Source of the DNA: Batkoa obscura
Taxonomy: Eukaryota; Entomophthoromycota; Entomophthoromycetes; Entomophthorales; Batkoaceae
Reading direction: 5' to 3'
Length of the DNA stretch: 64,000 bases
Assembly: GCA_030770535.1 (NCBI GenBank)
Contig: JASVEC010000046.1
Location: forward strand, 186,001 to 250,000
The position numbers and the translations under genes were made by a program. Positions within the stretch are counted from its first letter, which is position 1, and each line of letters starts with the position of its first letter. Shown here piece after piece: positions 19,962 through 31,318 of this stretch. Under the pieces are notes generated by a model. The model did no database searches. It saw only the letters and a program-made list of their open reading frames with translations, and had not been told where the DNA came from.

Positions 19962-21950
19962 ATGTTTCTTAAATATTTATTTCCTTTGTGGTTATCTCTC
20001 CTACTTTCGGTTTCTTGTGATGCTCAAAATGATCAAGCATGGAATGATCTTTTAAACAAAAAGAATGATTACCGTACTGTAGATAAAACCTATGATTACA
20101 TTGTAGTAGGTGGTGGCTCAGCTGGTGGTATGACGGCTATAAGATTGGCCAAATATGGGTTTAAAACTTTATTGATCGAAGCAGGTCCTGAGCCAGAAAT
20201 TACCTACAATATTAGCGTGCCAGCATTTTCACCAAGGGGATCTGAAGATGAAAAGATATCATATGAGTTTTTTGTCAAACATTATGCTGAATCCACCAAT
20301 TTGAGACAAAATGTATTCTATCCAAGGGTTGGTGCACTTGGTGGGTGTTCTATGCACCATGCACAAATTGCTGTTTATCCACAAAGTCGTGACTTTGAAA
20401 TGCTATATCAACTAACTGGTAATCCAGTATTTAAAGAGGCAAATTTTAGAAACAAATATTTCAAGCCAATGGAAAGAAATCAGTATCAATTTTTAGTCAG
20501 TAATAGCGATGACCATGGCTACGATGGTTGGTATCCAACTTCTTATATTGAGTACTTGAGATTAATCTCTGCCGATTTCTCATTAGTAAAGATACTGGCA
20601 TTCTTAGGAGGCGACGCTTTCTTTGATATTAACGGTTATGACAGAAATAATAGAACTCAACTTATGAGTGAAAAAGAAGGGCTATTTTTTATTCCACAAG
20701 CTGTAAACAATGCCAATTTCACCAGAATGAACTATATGCTTCAACTACAAGCTGCCCGGGCTTTCAATAAATTGACTATACTTACTGATACTTTAGCTAC
20801 TAAAATTTTATTTGATAAGAACAAAAAGGCAACCGGAGTTGAGGTTAAACACGGTAGCTATCTTTATAAAGCTTCTCCATTATATAAACAAAGTAGTTTT
20901 GATAATGCGGTAAATAATACTTTCTTTGCAAATAAAGAAATCATCATTTCTGCCGGAGCCTTTAATACACCTCAATTATTAATGTTATCTGGTGTTGGTG
21001 ATGCTGATGAGCTTAAAAAATTCAACATTGACGTTATTTCGGATTTGAAAGGAGTAGGTAAAAACTTACAGGACAGAGATGAGATCCCCTATATGCTTAA
21101 GTTAAATAGCGATCTTAACTTATTCAAAGACTGTAAATTTAGAGCTGATTACGATAATGATAGATGTTTCAAAAATTATATCAACTTTAAAACTGGGCCT
21201 TATACAGCTGCCTCTGGAATTAGTGGTGAGACTTATAAATCCTTACCAGGATTAGATGCTGCTGATACCTTTATTATTAACACCCCTCTATATTTCTATG
21301 GCTACTTTAAAGGCTATTCCCAAGTTGCTTCTGAAAACACTCGCTATGCTTCTGAAAACACTCGCTATTTTACAAGGCTGATCTTAAAGGCTCGCACTAA
21401 ATCTCAAGGCTATGTCAAATTAAGATCAACAAACCCAGCTGATACCCCAGATGTCAACTTATTAAAGTTTAATATCGGCGGTAAAGAGGATCTCACTTCA
21501 CTAGTCAATACTATTGAGTACATGCGTAATCAAACTAAAAAGTACCTTGGAGACTCCTATGAAGAGGCATTCCCAGGTAAAGAAATCAAAACTAGAGATC
21601 AAATTGCTAAATGGATCACTGAGATTACTTGGGGACATCATGTATGCTGTACTGCAAAGATCGGATTAGATAATGACAAAATGGCAGTACTTGATAGTAA
21701 GTTTAGAGTACGTGGTGTTACTGGGTTGAGAGTAATGGATATGTCAGCCTTACCAGAAATCCCCGGATTCTTCCCTAATCTTTATATTCATATGTTAGGA
21801 AACTACATTGGTGATCAAATTTATGAAGAGTCTCTTGGTAGATCTTCTGATTTTACTGAACAGCCAAGTACAGAATTGTTGAATTCTATTAACGATAATA
21901 CCAACAATGAAGAACCTTTCGATCCTTTAAATCCCATTATTGTTAATTAG
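19962..21950 (+). CDS. Secreted GMC-type FAD oxidoreductase
   Basis: Single exon, 662 aa from the ATG at 19962; the frame extends 30 bases further upstream without an ATG. Residues 1-22 (MFLKYLFPLWLSLLLSVSC) are a clear signal peptide. The Rossmann FAD motif YIVVGGGSAGG lies near residues 46-56, followed by LLIEAGP. The second GMC signature is ISAGAFNTPQLLMLSG. The C-terminal catalytic region has GHHVCCTAKIG, where the first His after W-G aligns with the active-site His, and PGFFPNLYIHMLGN supplies the second conserved polar position. GMC enzymes oxidise alcohols, sugars or related substrates and pass electrons to O2 or quinones; the substrate cannot be named. Positions 21327-21368 hold an exact 21-bp tandem duplication (ASENTRY twice). 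TATA box upstream. Confidence 0.93.
   Translation: MFLKYLFPLWLSLLLSVSCDAQNDQAWNDLLNKKNDYRTVDKTYDYIVVGGGSAGGMTAIRLAKYGFKTLLIEAGPEPEITYNISVPAFSPRGSEDEKISYEFFVKHYAESTNLRQNVFYPRVGALGGCSMHHAQIAVYPQSRDFEMLYQLTGNPVFKEANFRNKYFKPMERNQYQFLVSNSDDHGYDGWYPTSYIEYLRLISADFSLVKILAFLGGDAFFDINGYDRNNRTQLMSEKEGLFFIPQAVNNANFTRMNYMLQLQAARAFNKLTILTDTLATKILFDKNKKATGVEVKHGSYLYKASPLYKQSSFDNAVNNTFFANKEIIISAGAFNTPQLLMLSGVGDADELKKFNIDVISDLKGVGKNLQDRDEIPYMLKLNSDLNLFKDCKFRADYDNDRCFKNYINFKTGPYTAASGISGETYKSLPGLDAADTFIINTPLYFYGYFKGYSQVASENTRYASENTRYFTRLILKARTKSQGYVKLRSTNPADTPDVNLLKFNIGGKEDLTSLVNTIEYMRNQTKKYLGDSYEEAFPGKEIKTRDQIAKWITEITWGHHVCCTAKIGLDNDKMAVLDSKFRVRGVTGLRVMDMSALPEIPGFFPNLYIHMLGNYIGDQIYEESLGRSSDFTEQPSTELLNSINDNTNNEEPFDPLNPIIVN
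21327..21368 (+). repeat. Exact 21-bp in-frame tandem duplication in GMC gene
   Basis: Two identical 21-bp units encode ASENTRY-ASENTRY; no base differs, which implies a recent event. Confidence 0.9.
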
Positions 21951-22707
21951 TTTAAAGATTAAAGTTTGAGTAATTAAATGGTTTTATTTTTTTTAGTTTT
22001 TTACAGATATAAGGTTTAAAATTAATATGTTCTATATCGATGGACAAGGTGCTTTACATGGCTCAATATTTGTTTCTTTTAATAGTCGTTCAAATTAAAA
22101 GTCTATAAACCTTGATCTTATAAATAAGCACTCATTTACAATTCATTTACTTTTGCATACTAAAGCTTATAAATTCTATAGAGACATTAAATTAAAATAG
22201 ATGATTATAAAACTACTTTGGACTATTTTCAAGCACCCGTGAATTATAGCGATCAAGTCATTTTTTAAAATACGTAAATGTGAGATATAAAAAAATAGTA
22301 TCAAAGAGTTGAAATAACATAAAAAGATAAACGTTTAATTATCTTCAAAATTTATAATATGCATGGATTAATTTAATAGCTCGGTTCAAATTGTCCAACT
22401 TTGATTTTGAAAAATTGCAAATTAAGCAATAAGTACTACAAAAATATTTTAATTTTAAAATAACCTACCTATATTGAGACATTTTTTGTCCAGTTTTAAT
22501 AATTTTAAATTTTGCGGTACATATGAATTGGATAAAGAGAATGAGTTGAAAATTTTATTTTAAATTTTAATCGAGCTTTTAAATTTACCTACATACATCA
22601 TCGCTTATTGTAGTGCTCTTTTGTAAAATCTAATTAATACAAATAGAAAACAAACTTTGAATAAACAAGCTTTTATAAAACTCCTATAATCATAGTATTT
22701 CACTATA

Positions 22708-22808
22708 TAGGGATGTTTTTTTTGGCTTCATTACTTTTTCCATCCTTTAAGCACTATTCGAGCGGAAATTTTATCAGTAAAATTGTTAAACATAAAAATA
22801 CATCCCCA
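22708..22808 (-). mobile_element. MITE-like element, copy 5
   Basis: 101 bp, reverse orientation. Left tip TAGGGATGTTTTTTTTGG is preceded by TA; right tip ACATCCCCA. It is the only copy inside the 5.6-29 kb housekeeping block. Confidence 0.85.
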
Positions 22809-23063
22809 TGTCGATGTTTTGTCCACTTTTTAAGTTTAAATTTAAGAATAATATTAAAGTTCTAAATAAATAGCATACCAATGAAATAAGTAAATATAAT
22901 GAAAGTTTACAATATCAATATCTTATAAGGATATTGTTTTGTATTCCTTATATCCAAACTTCAAAGAGAACATAATCATTTACATTATTTTTATTTACTG
23001 AACATGTTCATAAAATGATAGCTTTAAGATAAATTAAGGCTAGTTACGCACTTTTTGGTTTCA

Positions 23064-23165
23064 GCCAATCAATAATTAACTAGCTAACGATCAGATAGTA
23101 TTTGCTAGTGAGCCAATCAAATCCGAACCCTTGGTGTGAATCTGTGCTAGCCAATCAATAGATTG
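23064..23165 (+). promoter_or_regulatory. CCAAT-box cluster upstream of ATP7
   Basis: AGCCAATCAA occurs three times within about 100 bp (near 23064, 23112 and 23149), 70-170 bp before the ATG at 23233. CCAAT boxes bound by the Hap complex are a known control of fungal respiratory genes; binding here is inferred. Confidence 0.5.
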
Positions 23166-23232
23166 ACTTTCTATTATGGGAGCAAGCAACCATTATAAGA
23201 CCAACTTTTTTACCCAACAAAATTGAAAAAAA

Positions 23233-23843
23233 ATGTCAGCCATTAGCCGTATCAATTGGTCCAAATTAAGTGGAGCATTAGCCAGCCGTCAAAACACCCA
23301 AGGTGCTTTGATCAATTTCCGTAAACAATACGATGATGTCAAACGTCAACTCGCCCAATTAGAAGAACAAAAGGTTAACGTGGACTTTGCTCATTACCGT
23401 AAGTTACTTAAAAACCAAAAAGTCGTCGACCAACTTGAATCTACTTTGAAGAAGTTCAAGCCAGTTGCTTATAACCTTCAAGCTCAACAAAAAGTCATTG
23501 AAGCTTTTGAAACTAAAGCTGTATGTTTGTTTTATAAGATTGATCATTTTATACTAATTTAAAATTTAGATTCAAAAAGCTGAAGAGACCAATGCTCAAA
23601 TTGAAAATGAAGTTGCATCTCTTAAAGAAACTCTTAAAAACATCGAAAGTGCTCGCCCAGTCGATGAATTAAGTGTAAGTTTTAATATACACTATTTTTT
23701 GCGCTATTAAGTTTTAAATTTAGGTTGAAGATGTTACCACTGCTATTCCAGAAATCGACCAAAGAGTCGAACAACGTCTTATTAATGGACAATGGACCGT
23801 ACCTGGATACTCTGATAGAGTTGGAAATACTGCTTTCTTCTAA
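23233..23843 (+). CDS. ATP7: Mitochondrial ATP synthase subunit d
   Basis: Three exons: 23233-23520, 23570-23674 and 23724-23843; introns of 49 nt each; 170 aa, the normal size. It begins MSAISRINWSKLSGAL and has the family stretches FRKQYDDVKRQLAQL, VDFAHYRKLLKNQKVVDQLE and a helical middle. Subunit d is part of the peripheral stalk of F1Fo-ATP synthase on the matrix side of the inner membrane. CCAAT boxes upstream fit Hap-type respiratory control. It is convergent with the PRMT5 gene, 212 bp away. Confidence 0.93.
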
Positions 23844-24055
23844 GCTGAAGCAAATTAGTTCAGTCATTAAACTGTTTTTAATATTAGTTATATTCTTTTT
23901 GAGATTATTTTTTGACTATTGGTTTAAATTTAGTTTGTTCGAAAAAAGCAAAATATAATTTATATTTCATTTTTAACTAGATAAACTTATAAAACATAAT
24001 CTATAAAAAGATTAAAAGTAGAAACTTTTATTTTAAACATCTATCTTTGGTACTT

Positions 24056-26521
24056 TTATAACCCAATGGAATAAGCCTCTCCATTAAAATTATGAATATA
24101 ACTATCACTATTATTAGTAACTAACCATTCATACCATACATAATTTCTATGTGATCTTCTCCATATTTTCATCTCAAGTGAACGGTTGACATCACTAATT
24201 AAGAGTGGCTTCCTTAATGGAAAGTAAATAGGGAACCAAGAAAACATATCTGGAGAATGAGTATCAGGGTGAATAGAGCATAAAATATCTTTATATAATT
24301 TAGCTTCAAAATAACCTGCAAATCCATGAACTACTCCTGGCTTCTCAAGGTGAAATTCAAGTGCTTCTTCTCTTTGATTATGTTTATTTTTATCTATTAA
24401 AAGTTAAACATATTAAATATGGTTATAAATTATATTACCTTCTAATTTATGATTGGGATGCTCAAAAGTCCATACCTTAATAGGTTTCGTTAAATGACGG
24501 ATCTTTTGAAATAATACCACATAAGGTACTTCGAATTTCTTAGGGTCATTAAACTTAGTAGTATCATTATATAACTTAGTGTTCGTAACTGGGGCTAAAT
24601 AAGAAGTATAGCTATATGGAATAGAAATGCCAGTTTCTATAAATTAATTAATTAAACGAAAAATAATTGAAATTCAAGTTTACCATTTAACAAATTTTGG
24701 GCACCATCAATACATTCTGGCGACAACTCATTATCCCCAAATGAGCCTAATAATTCAGTTACTAAAATATCGGCCTACAAATTTTCTAAATAAAACTATT
24801 TATTCATCTATTATCTATTTACCTTTTGCGGTAAATTGGATACTCTCATATCACCAAAGTATATATCTACTTTATCTCCCCATTCTAATCTTTTTCTATT
24901 TTGCAAACTAAATAAAGGTAAATATAAATATTTGGTATTAAATCATTCTATTTCTGATTCTACTTACGTTATATATGCATTAGGATTCTTTTCCAAAGCA
25001 TATAATTGAATTGGTAAATTGCTTTTTTCAGATGCTTTTAGGCATCGATCCACAAGCGGACCTCGACCTGCACCTGCAACAATAATTACACTAAAAAAAG
25101 ATTAAGATTAAAGCCAAAAAGCAAACATTTTTTACTTACATTGGTTTGTTTTTGCTATTACGATCTAATAAAGCATGATATACAGCCTAAAAAATAGGAT
25201 CAATAAAACAAGTGATATATTTAAAATAAGCTTACTTCTTCATATAATTGATACTTAATAGGATCCTTTTCAAAAACTTCGTAAGTGGCGGATTCTAAGT
25301 GGTCCATAAGCGGCTAAAGTATTGATAAAGATCTAACCAAAATACGATAAAGCTTTATTCTTACTTGTAAAGGGGTTTGTAAATAATCATAATAACCAGA
25401 GGCAAAGGTATCAAAGGTATATTGCTCATTGCCATCCTCAATTTTGAATTGTACTTTTTTAACTTGTTTAATTAAATGTTTAATATAATCAAAATAATGA
25501 CAGGTTGTATCATCGTTTATTTCTAACATTTCTTCACTGCGTATCATAAACTTAGTATTAAACTAAAATAATTTTGGTTAAGCTTTCTTTATTATTGCTG
25601 TGTTATTTTTTATAGCTTACTTTTATAATTTCCTTTAGCTCCTTTTGGTCTAATTTTGATAATACTGGATATCCATTTTTATTCTTTAAAAAGCGTGTTT
25701 TTGGTAAGATTATACATTCTATTAACTCACCATGATAATACTCCAAATCAATAACAACACTGGGGTCATAAAGATCCGGTAAAATAAGAGCTATTAAATA
25801 TTAAATATTAAATATTTTTGATAAAGTGTGGTACTAAATCTTTATACCAATATATAGATCCTTCCCTTCACCAAGCGTTTGTTTAAATAATTGATAATTG
25901 AGCCATAATTCATAATCTGGGTTATAATAAATGGGTAATATAAACTAATAATAACAATCAAATTATTTAATTTAATAGATAGTAGTTCTTACTTTAATCC
26001 TACTTTCAAATAAAAAGAATAAATTTTTAACTACTTTAGCTAGCAAAATAGCTGATTCCTTACTCATACTTTTATCAAAACTAGGTAAATAAAACGCTCT
26101 TATTCCAATATGGATTGCCCATTCAATTTCTTTGAGTAAAATCTAGTAAAAAAATTAATACTGAACTCTACTAATGAAGTTATAAGACCTACATTGATCC
26201 TGTCTTCATCCCTTAACTCATTCTTAAGTTCTATCCCCTTTGTAATTACATACGAAGAATAATCTAATGAAAGTCATTAGCAATATTCAACTAATAGTAT
26301 TGATATCTATTTTTACTAGCATCAACCAAATTTAGTGAGTCAATATCTAAATAATGAATTTCACTTAAGTTAGGGTATTTAACCTGAGAATGCATATCCA
26401 GCATTAAATAATCATAGCCATTATGTTGTGTTGAATAGGATAGATAAGATAAGTCCGTTTTAGGGCCAGTATAATAAAGGCCTATAGCATTCACTTGTTG
26501 TTGTGGAGCTGGTTCTTGCAT
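24056..26521 (-). CDS. PRMT5: Protein arginine N-methyltransferase 5 (Skb1/Hsl7)
   Basis: A multi-exon minus-strand gene (about ten small introns). The ATG at 26521 starts [19 protein letters not shown]. Exon 1 ends near 26318 inside GATGCTA|GTAAAA and joins ATTATTC at about 26270. The N-terminal TIM-barrel part has [19 protein letters not shown]. The SAM-binding part has [20 protein letters not shown] and [13 protein letters not shown]. The catalytic double-E loop is [20 protein letters not shown]. The C-terminal barrel ends VWYEWLV...[17 protein letters not shown]5 makes symmetric dimethylarginine on histones, Sm proteins and other targets; in yeasts the orthologue affects morphogenesis and mitotic entry. 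It is head to head with NOT3/5. Not every splice site was fixed. Confidence 0.92.
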
Positions 26522-26923
26522 CTTTCAATTTTGAGTTTTTAATAAAAAAGAGCTTTGGTTATTTACTAAATTAAACGTTAAAATAAACAGTTCTAATAAT
26601 TTTTATTCACAAATTATTATGGTTTTTAATATGTTAAATTATAGTATGAAGTTATAAGATATTAAATATAAGATTTAAATACGATTTATAAAATAGTTAT
26701 CAATTGAATCTTTATTATCCGCAATTGTTTTAAGTTAACAACAATTCTATAAATCTAGCTACCACTCTTTATACTGTCCAACAGCTAAATTTTAAAAATC
26801 ATACTAGTAGCATAGTAAAGGGCAAAAAACAACCAATAAAGTGAACGAATAGGCCACTTAATGATGATGCACTAACAAAACTAAAAAATTGAAAAATTTA
26901 TTTTTTATTAACTAATTAACCAA
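26522..26923. promoter_or_regulatory. Shared promoter of PRMT5 and NOT3/5
   Basis: 402 bp between divergent starts. AT-rich, without a clear TATA box or repeat. Confidence 0.45.
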
Positions 26924-29326
26924 ATGGCGTCAAGGAAAGTACAAGGTACCCAGTTTAAAATTGATTCTATATTAAAAGGTATTAACTCTATTTATTAGCT
27001 GAAATAGATAAAGTAGCAAAAAAAATCAATGAAGGTATATCCGAATTCAATGAAATCTTTGTGAAGATGGAAAGTGCTCAAAACGCCAATATGGCCCATA
27101 AATACGAAGCCATGTTAAAAACAGAAATAAAGAAGTTGCAGAGACATCGTGATAGTATGAAACAGTTTGCTTCTTCTCCAGATGTAAAAGATAAAACTTT
27201 TGTAACCGATCAAAGGAGGCTGGTGGAAACAGTAAGTTTTATTATTTTTAAAAAAGTACTAATTTTAATTCTTTAAAAAAGTATATGGAAAAATTCAAAG
27301 CGATCGAAAAAGAGATGAAGACGAAAACGTTTTCAAAAGAAGGCTTAATGCAATCTGAAAAGGTAGATCCACTAGAGAAGGAAAAGAATTTGACAAAAGG
27401 GTGGATACGCGAAGTTCTAGATGAGCTACAAATCCAAATTGATTTAAAGGAGTCCGAAGCTGAAAACTTAGGCATCAATAAAAAGAAAAAGGATTTAAAT
27501 AAGCTAAAGAAATTTGATGAAATTAAGAATAAGGTGGAAAGGCATAAGCACCATATCTCCAAACTGGAACTTATTCTTAGGATGTTGGATAACGAACACC
27601 TAAGTCCTGAACAAGTACTTTTAAATTGATTTTTTATATTCTGTTAACCTTTTTTAGATTAACATGGTTAGAGATGATGTGGAAGCTTACGTAAAACAAG
27701 ACGAGGTAATAATTTTTTGATAACTTGAAATTCAAACTAAAATTATTGAAAGTATGATGATTATGAAGAACCAGAGTGGATGTACGATGACTTAAATATA
27801 GATGATGAAAACTTATTTGATGTTTCCAAGACATTAGAAGAACAGGCCCTATACTTAGAAACTAATGATGAAGATAAAATATTCTTAGAACCTGAAAAGA
27901 AAGTGAAACCAAGCCGATTGCTTGCTAAATCCGAAGATAAAACATCAACGATCAAAGAAAATCCAGCTTCCAAAGTAGTAGTCGGAAAAAGCGTTTATCA
28001 TAAACCGGAGGAAGTTGTAGAAGTCAAAAAGAGTACAATACCTACTAAAGAAGTTAAAGAAGTTAAAGAAGTTAAAAAAGAACCTGAAACAATTGTTATA
28101 GCTAAAAGAGGTAAAGAGTTAGTAACTAAGAGTGTGGATGAAGTATTAGAAAAACCATTATCAATGGCTCAAATAATTGCTGGTAGTCTAGCAGATTCAA
28201 AGGCTACTACTGTGCAATCTAAGGCTACTCAATCGCCTATAGTACCAACACAGTTATCAGCAGGTACTTTCAGTAATGCTCTATCACCACAAGATAACTA
28301 TAACCGCAACACAGTGGAGCCAGCTAAGCCTATACAAGAGGAAGTGAAGCCTATTGAAATCATAGAAAGAAAGGAGGTGCAACCTAATACCAATGATGTG
28401 CAAGCTCAGGTTAAACAACAGAATACACCAACGAGAATGGAGCCAGCTAAGACAGTAGAGCCAAGGATAGGACTAACAAATAAGGCAGAGAATCAAGGAT
28501 TGAGTGGCAAAAACAGTCGCCTTGAGACACCAGCTGCTAAAATCAATTTCCCACTTTACCTTGATGATCTTAGTAAAATCTTTCATGAAGCTAGGGATAG
28601 AGGTACTATATTTTTTATTTAATTTGAAACTATTATATTCAACCTATTTTTAGCTAAACATTTTGTTGAACATTTGTCAAAGGTACAAAGTGATATCCCA
28701 TTAAGTGGTAGACCAGCACAGATAGCTGCAACAGCTCATCATTATTACGAACAGATGTTAGAGGTTGGTATGCGCCATAAAATTGTTGAGGCTGATTTGG
28801 ATCCGTAAAGAAAAATTGAAACTTTCAATTTAAATTATTTTACTTATATTCTCTTTTTAGACCTAGATTTTATATTCCAACAGTGCCTTGTGATACCCCA
28901 ATGTATTATCCATCTCAACCATTAGCAGCATTGTATGACCCAGCTATCTTTGAACAATTAGATCAAGATACATTGTTTTTTATTTATTATTTTCAACGTG
29001 GAGATCATCGACAGTAAGAATAATTTCATATTAACAAATTAAAATAATCAATCAAAATAGATATTATGCAGCTAAAAAACTATTTGAAACATGGAAATAC
29101 AATTCTAGGTTCCATTTATGGTATCAACAAGATAAAGAACCAGAAATTGTGGCTAAAGAGTATGAGCAAGGTACTTTTGAATTTTTTGAATTTACAACGG
29201 ATTGGGAAAAAAGACCAGAACAAAATTTAAAGTAAATGAAATTTTTCTAATGTAAAATTCTGAAATAGTGTTGATGATTATTTTTTTAGGATGTCTTACT
29301 CAGATGAGGTCTCAAAGTTTAATTAA
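26924..29326 (+). CDS. NOT3: CCR4-NOT complex subunit NOT3/NOT5
   Basis: Exons: 26924-26945, 26999-27231, 27282-27614, 27658-27705, 27753-28602, 28654-28804, 28861-29013, 29061-29231, 29290-29326; all phases agree, 665 aa. A 22-nt first exon (MASRKVQ) joins AEIDKVAKKINEG, the start of the N-terminal NOT3 coiled coil, which runs to about residue 230 (LTKGWIREVLDELQIQID, ISKLELILRMLDN). The middle is acidic then Lys/Glu/Pro/Gln-rich and disordered. The C-terminal NOT box includes YIPTVPCDTPMYYPSQPLA, LDQDTLFFIYYFQ, FHLWYQQDKEP and FFEFTTDWEKR. The subunit anchors NOT2 to the NOT1 scaffold and links the deadenylase to slow ribosomes. Yeasts have NOT3 and NOT5; which one this matches is unsettled. 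Confidence 0.95.
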
Positions 29327-29767
29327 CTTGATTGTATTTTATCTCTTTTCTACTTATTAAACTTCTATTACATTAATCCAACGGAGAGTTAAAATTATTG
29401 TCTAAAATTCATTTTATTTTTTGTTTTTGCTTTGAGTTAATATCATTTTTAAATTATAGGTTAAAATATTGAATATTTTTTATGTCAAGATTTTAATTTT
29501 GAAGAGATTTGAATGGAAATAGAAGTTTCATATTAAAAAAAGTGAAGCTATTCTTGATGGTGTTTTATTAATTATTTTGTTTTTTATGGACATTTTTATC
29601 ATTGCTTAATAACAAATTAAGTTTTGATATTATTTAATAAATAGTTATAGTATGGTATAAAATGTTAAATCCGTTTATATAAAAATTAAGTGATTCCAAA
29701 ATTTTATAAATTGAATTTAAAATATAAAAAAAATAAAAGATAAATTCAATTTTATAGCATGATAAAA
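29327..29767. other. Intergenic between convergent genes
   Basis: About 440 bp, AT-rich, between the NOT3/5 stop and the subtilisin arm. Nothing recognised. Confidence 0.5.
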
Positions 29768-29779
29768 CCGTCAAACACA

Positions 29780-31258
29780 TTAATTAATAGATTGACATAA
29801 TTGAATTGCCTTAGCTACGTTAATAACTCCATATCCATACTCATTATTAGGATAAGACTTATTAGTATCACCTCCACATTTCTCATTTGAATAAACTGGA
29901 GTAGCTGAAGTTCTCAATATATATTGTACTTTTTCAACATCTCTTTCCAACTTTGGACAAGCAGCCATAACTAATAAAGCAGCACCAGCAACATGAGGAG
30001 CAGCCATGGAAGTACCATCTAACTCTTTATACTTCCCTCCTGGTATAGCCCCCATAATACTAGAGCCAGGAGCAGTAACATCAATAGCATTTTGACGAGT
30101 ACTAACTGGACCCATAGAAGAAAAATAAGACCGATCAAATGATTTATAATCAGAAGATGCCACAGTAAAAGAATTAGGATCTGAAGCTGGTGGGGAATTA
30201 ATTGTAGAACAACCAGAATATCCATCATTACCAGCAGATACAGACATAAATATACCAAATTGTTTTAAAGTAATTAAAGCTTGATTGAAAGTAGTACTAG
30301 AACAACCTTCTGAAGTTGGACAGCCATAAGAGTTACCTATTACATGAGGGCGTAATTCTGGTTTTGGATTATTACCATTTAAATCAGTTGGTGCTAATAA
30401 GAATTGTAAACAGGATAAATAAGATTCTGGAGTACCATAACCTTGGTCCATATTTTTACATGCAATCCATTTGGTAGTTGACGATACACCTAAATTTAGA
30501 CCTCCAATAGTGGTAGACATAGTATGAGTACCATGGTCACTATCATAACATGGTGCTTGAGTATTAATCCCACAACGACCATTTGGACGTTCAGGACTCT
30601 TGACTTTATTACCATCCCACCAATGATAGTTATGATTATAGGTGTTATTATCAAGTTTACCTAAATAATTGTTATTAATAGCTGGGTGTAAGTAATCTAA
30701 ACCAGAATCAGCATTAGCATAAACTAATTTGGAGGCATTATGTTTGATTTCTGAAGATATATTAGTGGCATTGATAAATACTAAACTCCAATGAGGTTTC
30801 TTTCCATCCCAAGAAATTGCTCTCTCGCTTCTAGTTCCTATTTGTGGTAAATTAAGTTTAAATTGTTGATTTAAACTTATTTCTATGATACTTTTATAAG
30901 TTAATAATTCATCAAGTATTTGTTTATCTTTTATAGTTATTAAAATAGTATTTGAGATGAAATAAAATTTGGTATCTTTAATAGTTCCTAATTGTTGATT
31001 TTTAGTGATAAAGGATTCGATTGTTTTATAACTTTGTTGATTATGAGTGACCAATTCTTCACGTAAGCTTAATAAACTTGAGATATGTTTATTATTTGAA
31101 TCAACTTGAATATCTTTAGGTTTAAATTGAATTAATATACGTACTTCCTTTTTATCTTCAAGTTGAGCTATTATTCTAGATTTAACTTGACTATTCAAAA
31201 TAGTTGAATAACTAGTGAATACTAATTGAAAAGCTACTAATAATTGTATCAATTTCAT
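29780..31258 (-). CDS. Secreted subtilisin-like serine protease (S8), copy 1
   Basis: Single exon, 492 aa. Residues 1-19 form a signal peptide. Residues about 36-135 look like an I9-type propeptide (VRILIQFKPKDIQ ... IIEISLNQQF), which would fold and inhibit the enzyme until cleaved. The catalytic domain has D184 (ANADSGLDY), H242 (DSDHGTHT), oxyanion N309 (VIGNSYGCP) and S417 (DGTSMAAPHVAG). Several Cys pairs suggest an extracellular, disulphide-stabilised enzyme. It differs from copy 2 (37802-39280) by one visible residue, Ile versus Val at 329. The TATA box TATATAAAC is inside the shared arm about 40 bp upstream. Secreted subtilases digest protein or insect cuticle in related fungi; that role is inferred. 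Confidence 0.95.
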   Translation of the reverse strand: MKLIQLLVAFQLVFTSYSTILNSQVKSRIIAQLEDKKEVRILIQFKPKDIQVDSNNKHISSLLSLREELVTHNQQSYKTIESFITKNQQLGTIKDTKFYFISNTILITIKDKQILDELLTYKSIIEISLNQQFKLNLPQIGTRSERAISWDGKKPHWSLVFINATNISSEIKHNASKLVYANADSGLDYLHPAINNNYLGKLDNNTYNHNYHWWDGNKVKSPERPNGRCGINTQAPCYDSDHGTHTMSTTIGGLNLGVSSTTKWIACKNMDQGYGTPESYLSCLQFLLAPTDLNGNNPKPELRPHVIGNSYGCPTSEGCSSTTFNQALITLKQFGIFMSVSAGNDGYSGCSTINSPPASDPNSFTVASSDYKSFDRSYFSSMGPVSTRQNAIDVTAPGSSIMGAIPGGKYKELDGTSMAAPHVAGAALLVMAACPKLERDVEKVQYILRTSATPVYSNEKCGGDTNKSYPNNEYGYGVINVAKAIQLCQSIN

Positions 31259-31289
31259 TTTTAGTTAATACTATTACTTCAATTATCAT

Positions 31290-31299
31290 TGTTTATATA
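31290..31299 (-). promoter_or_regulatory. TATA box of subtilisin copy 1
   Basis: Minus strand reads GTATATAAAC about 35-40 bp before the ATG; identical in copy 2. Confidence 0.5.
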
Positions 31300-31318
31300 C
31301 TCTTACACAATTATCAGG

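Larger units (their letters stand above)
21951..23232. other. Intergenic region with one MITE-like copy
   Basis: 1.28 kb between GMC and the ATP synthase subunit d gene. It holds the repeat at 22708-22808. The last 150 bp are less AT-rich, with two copies of AGCCAATCAA (near 23064 and 23112) and one AGCCAATCAATAG (near 23149), i.e. CCAAT-type motifs upstream of ATP7. Confidence 0.55.
29772..31318 (-). repeat. Inverted repeat arm A (subtilisin gene copy 1)
   Basis: This ~1.55-kb stretch is nearly identical in inverted orientation to 37742-39288. Identity starts abruptly about 60 bp upstream of the ATG (CCTGATAATTG) and ends within about ten bases of the stop codon. Beyond the ATG side, homology continues for roughly 300 bp but is clearly diverged. 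Confidence 0.9.

Noticed and set aside
30019-30258. Frame inside the subtilisin gene (and its twin at 38802-39041)
   Set aside because: Alternative-frame shadow of a well-supported protease gene.
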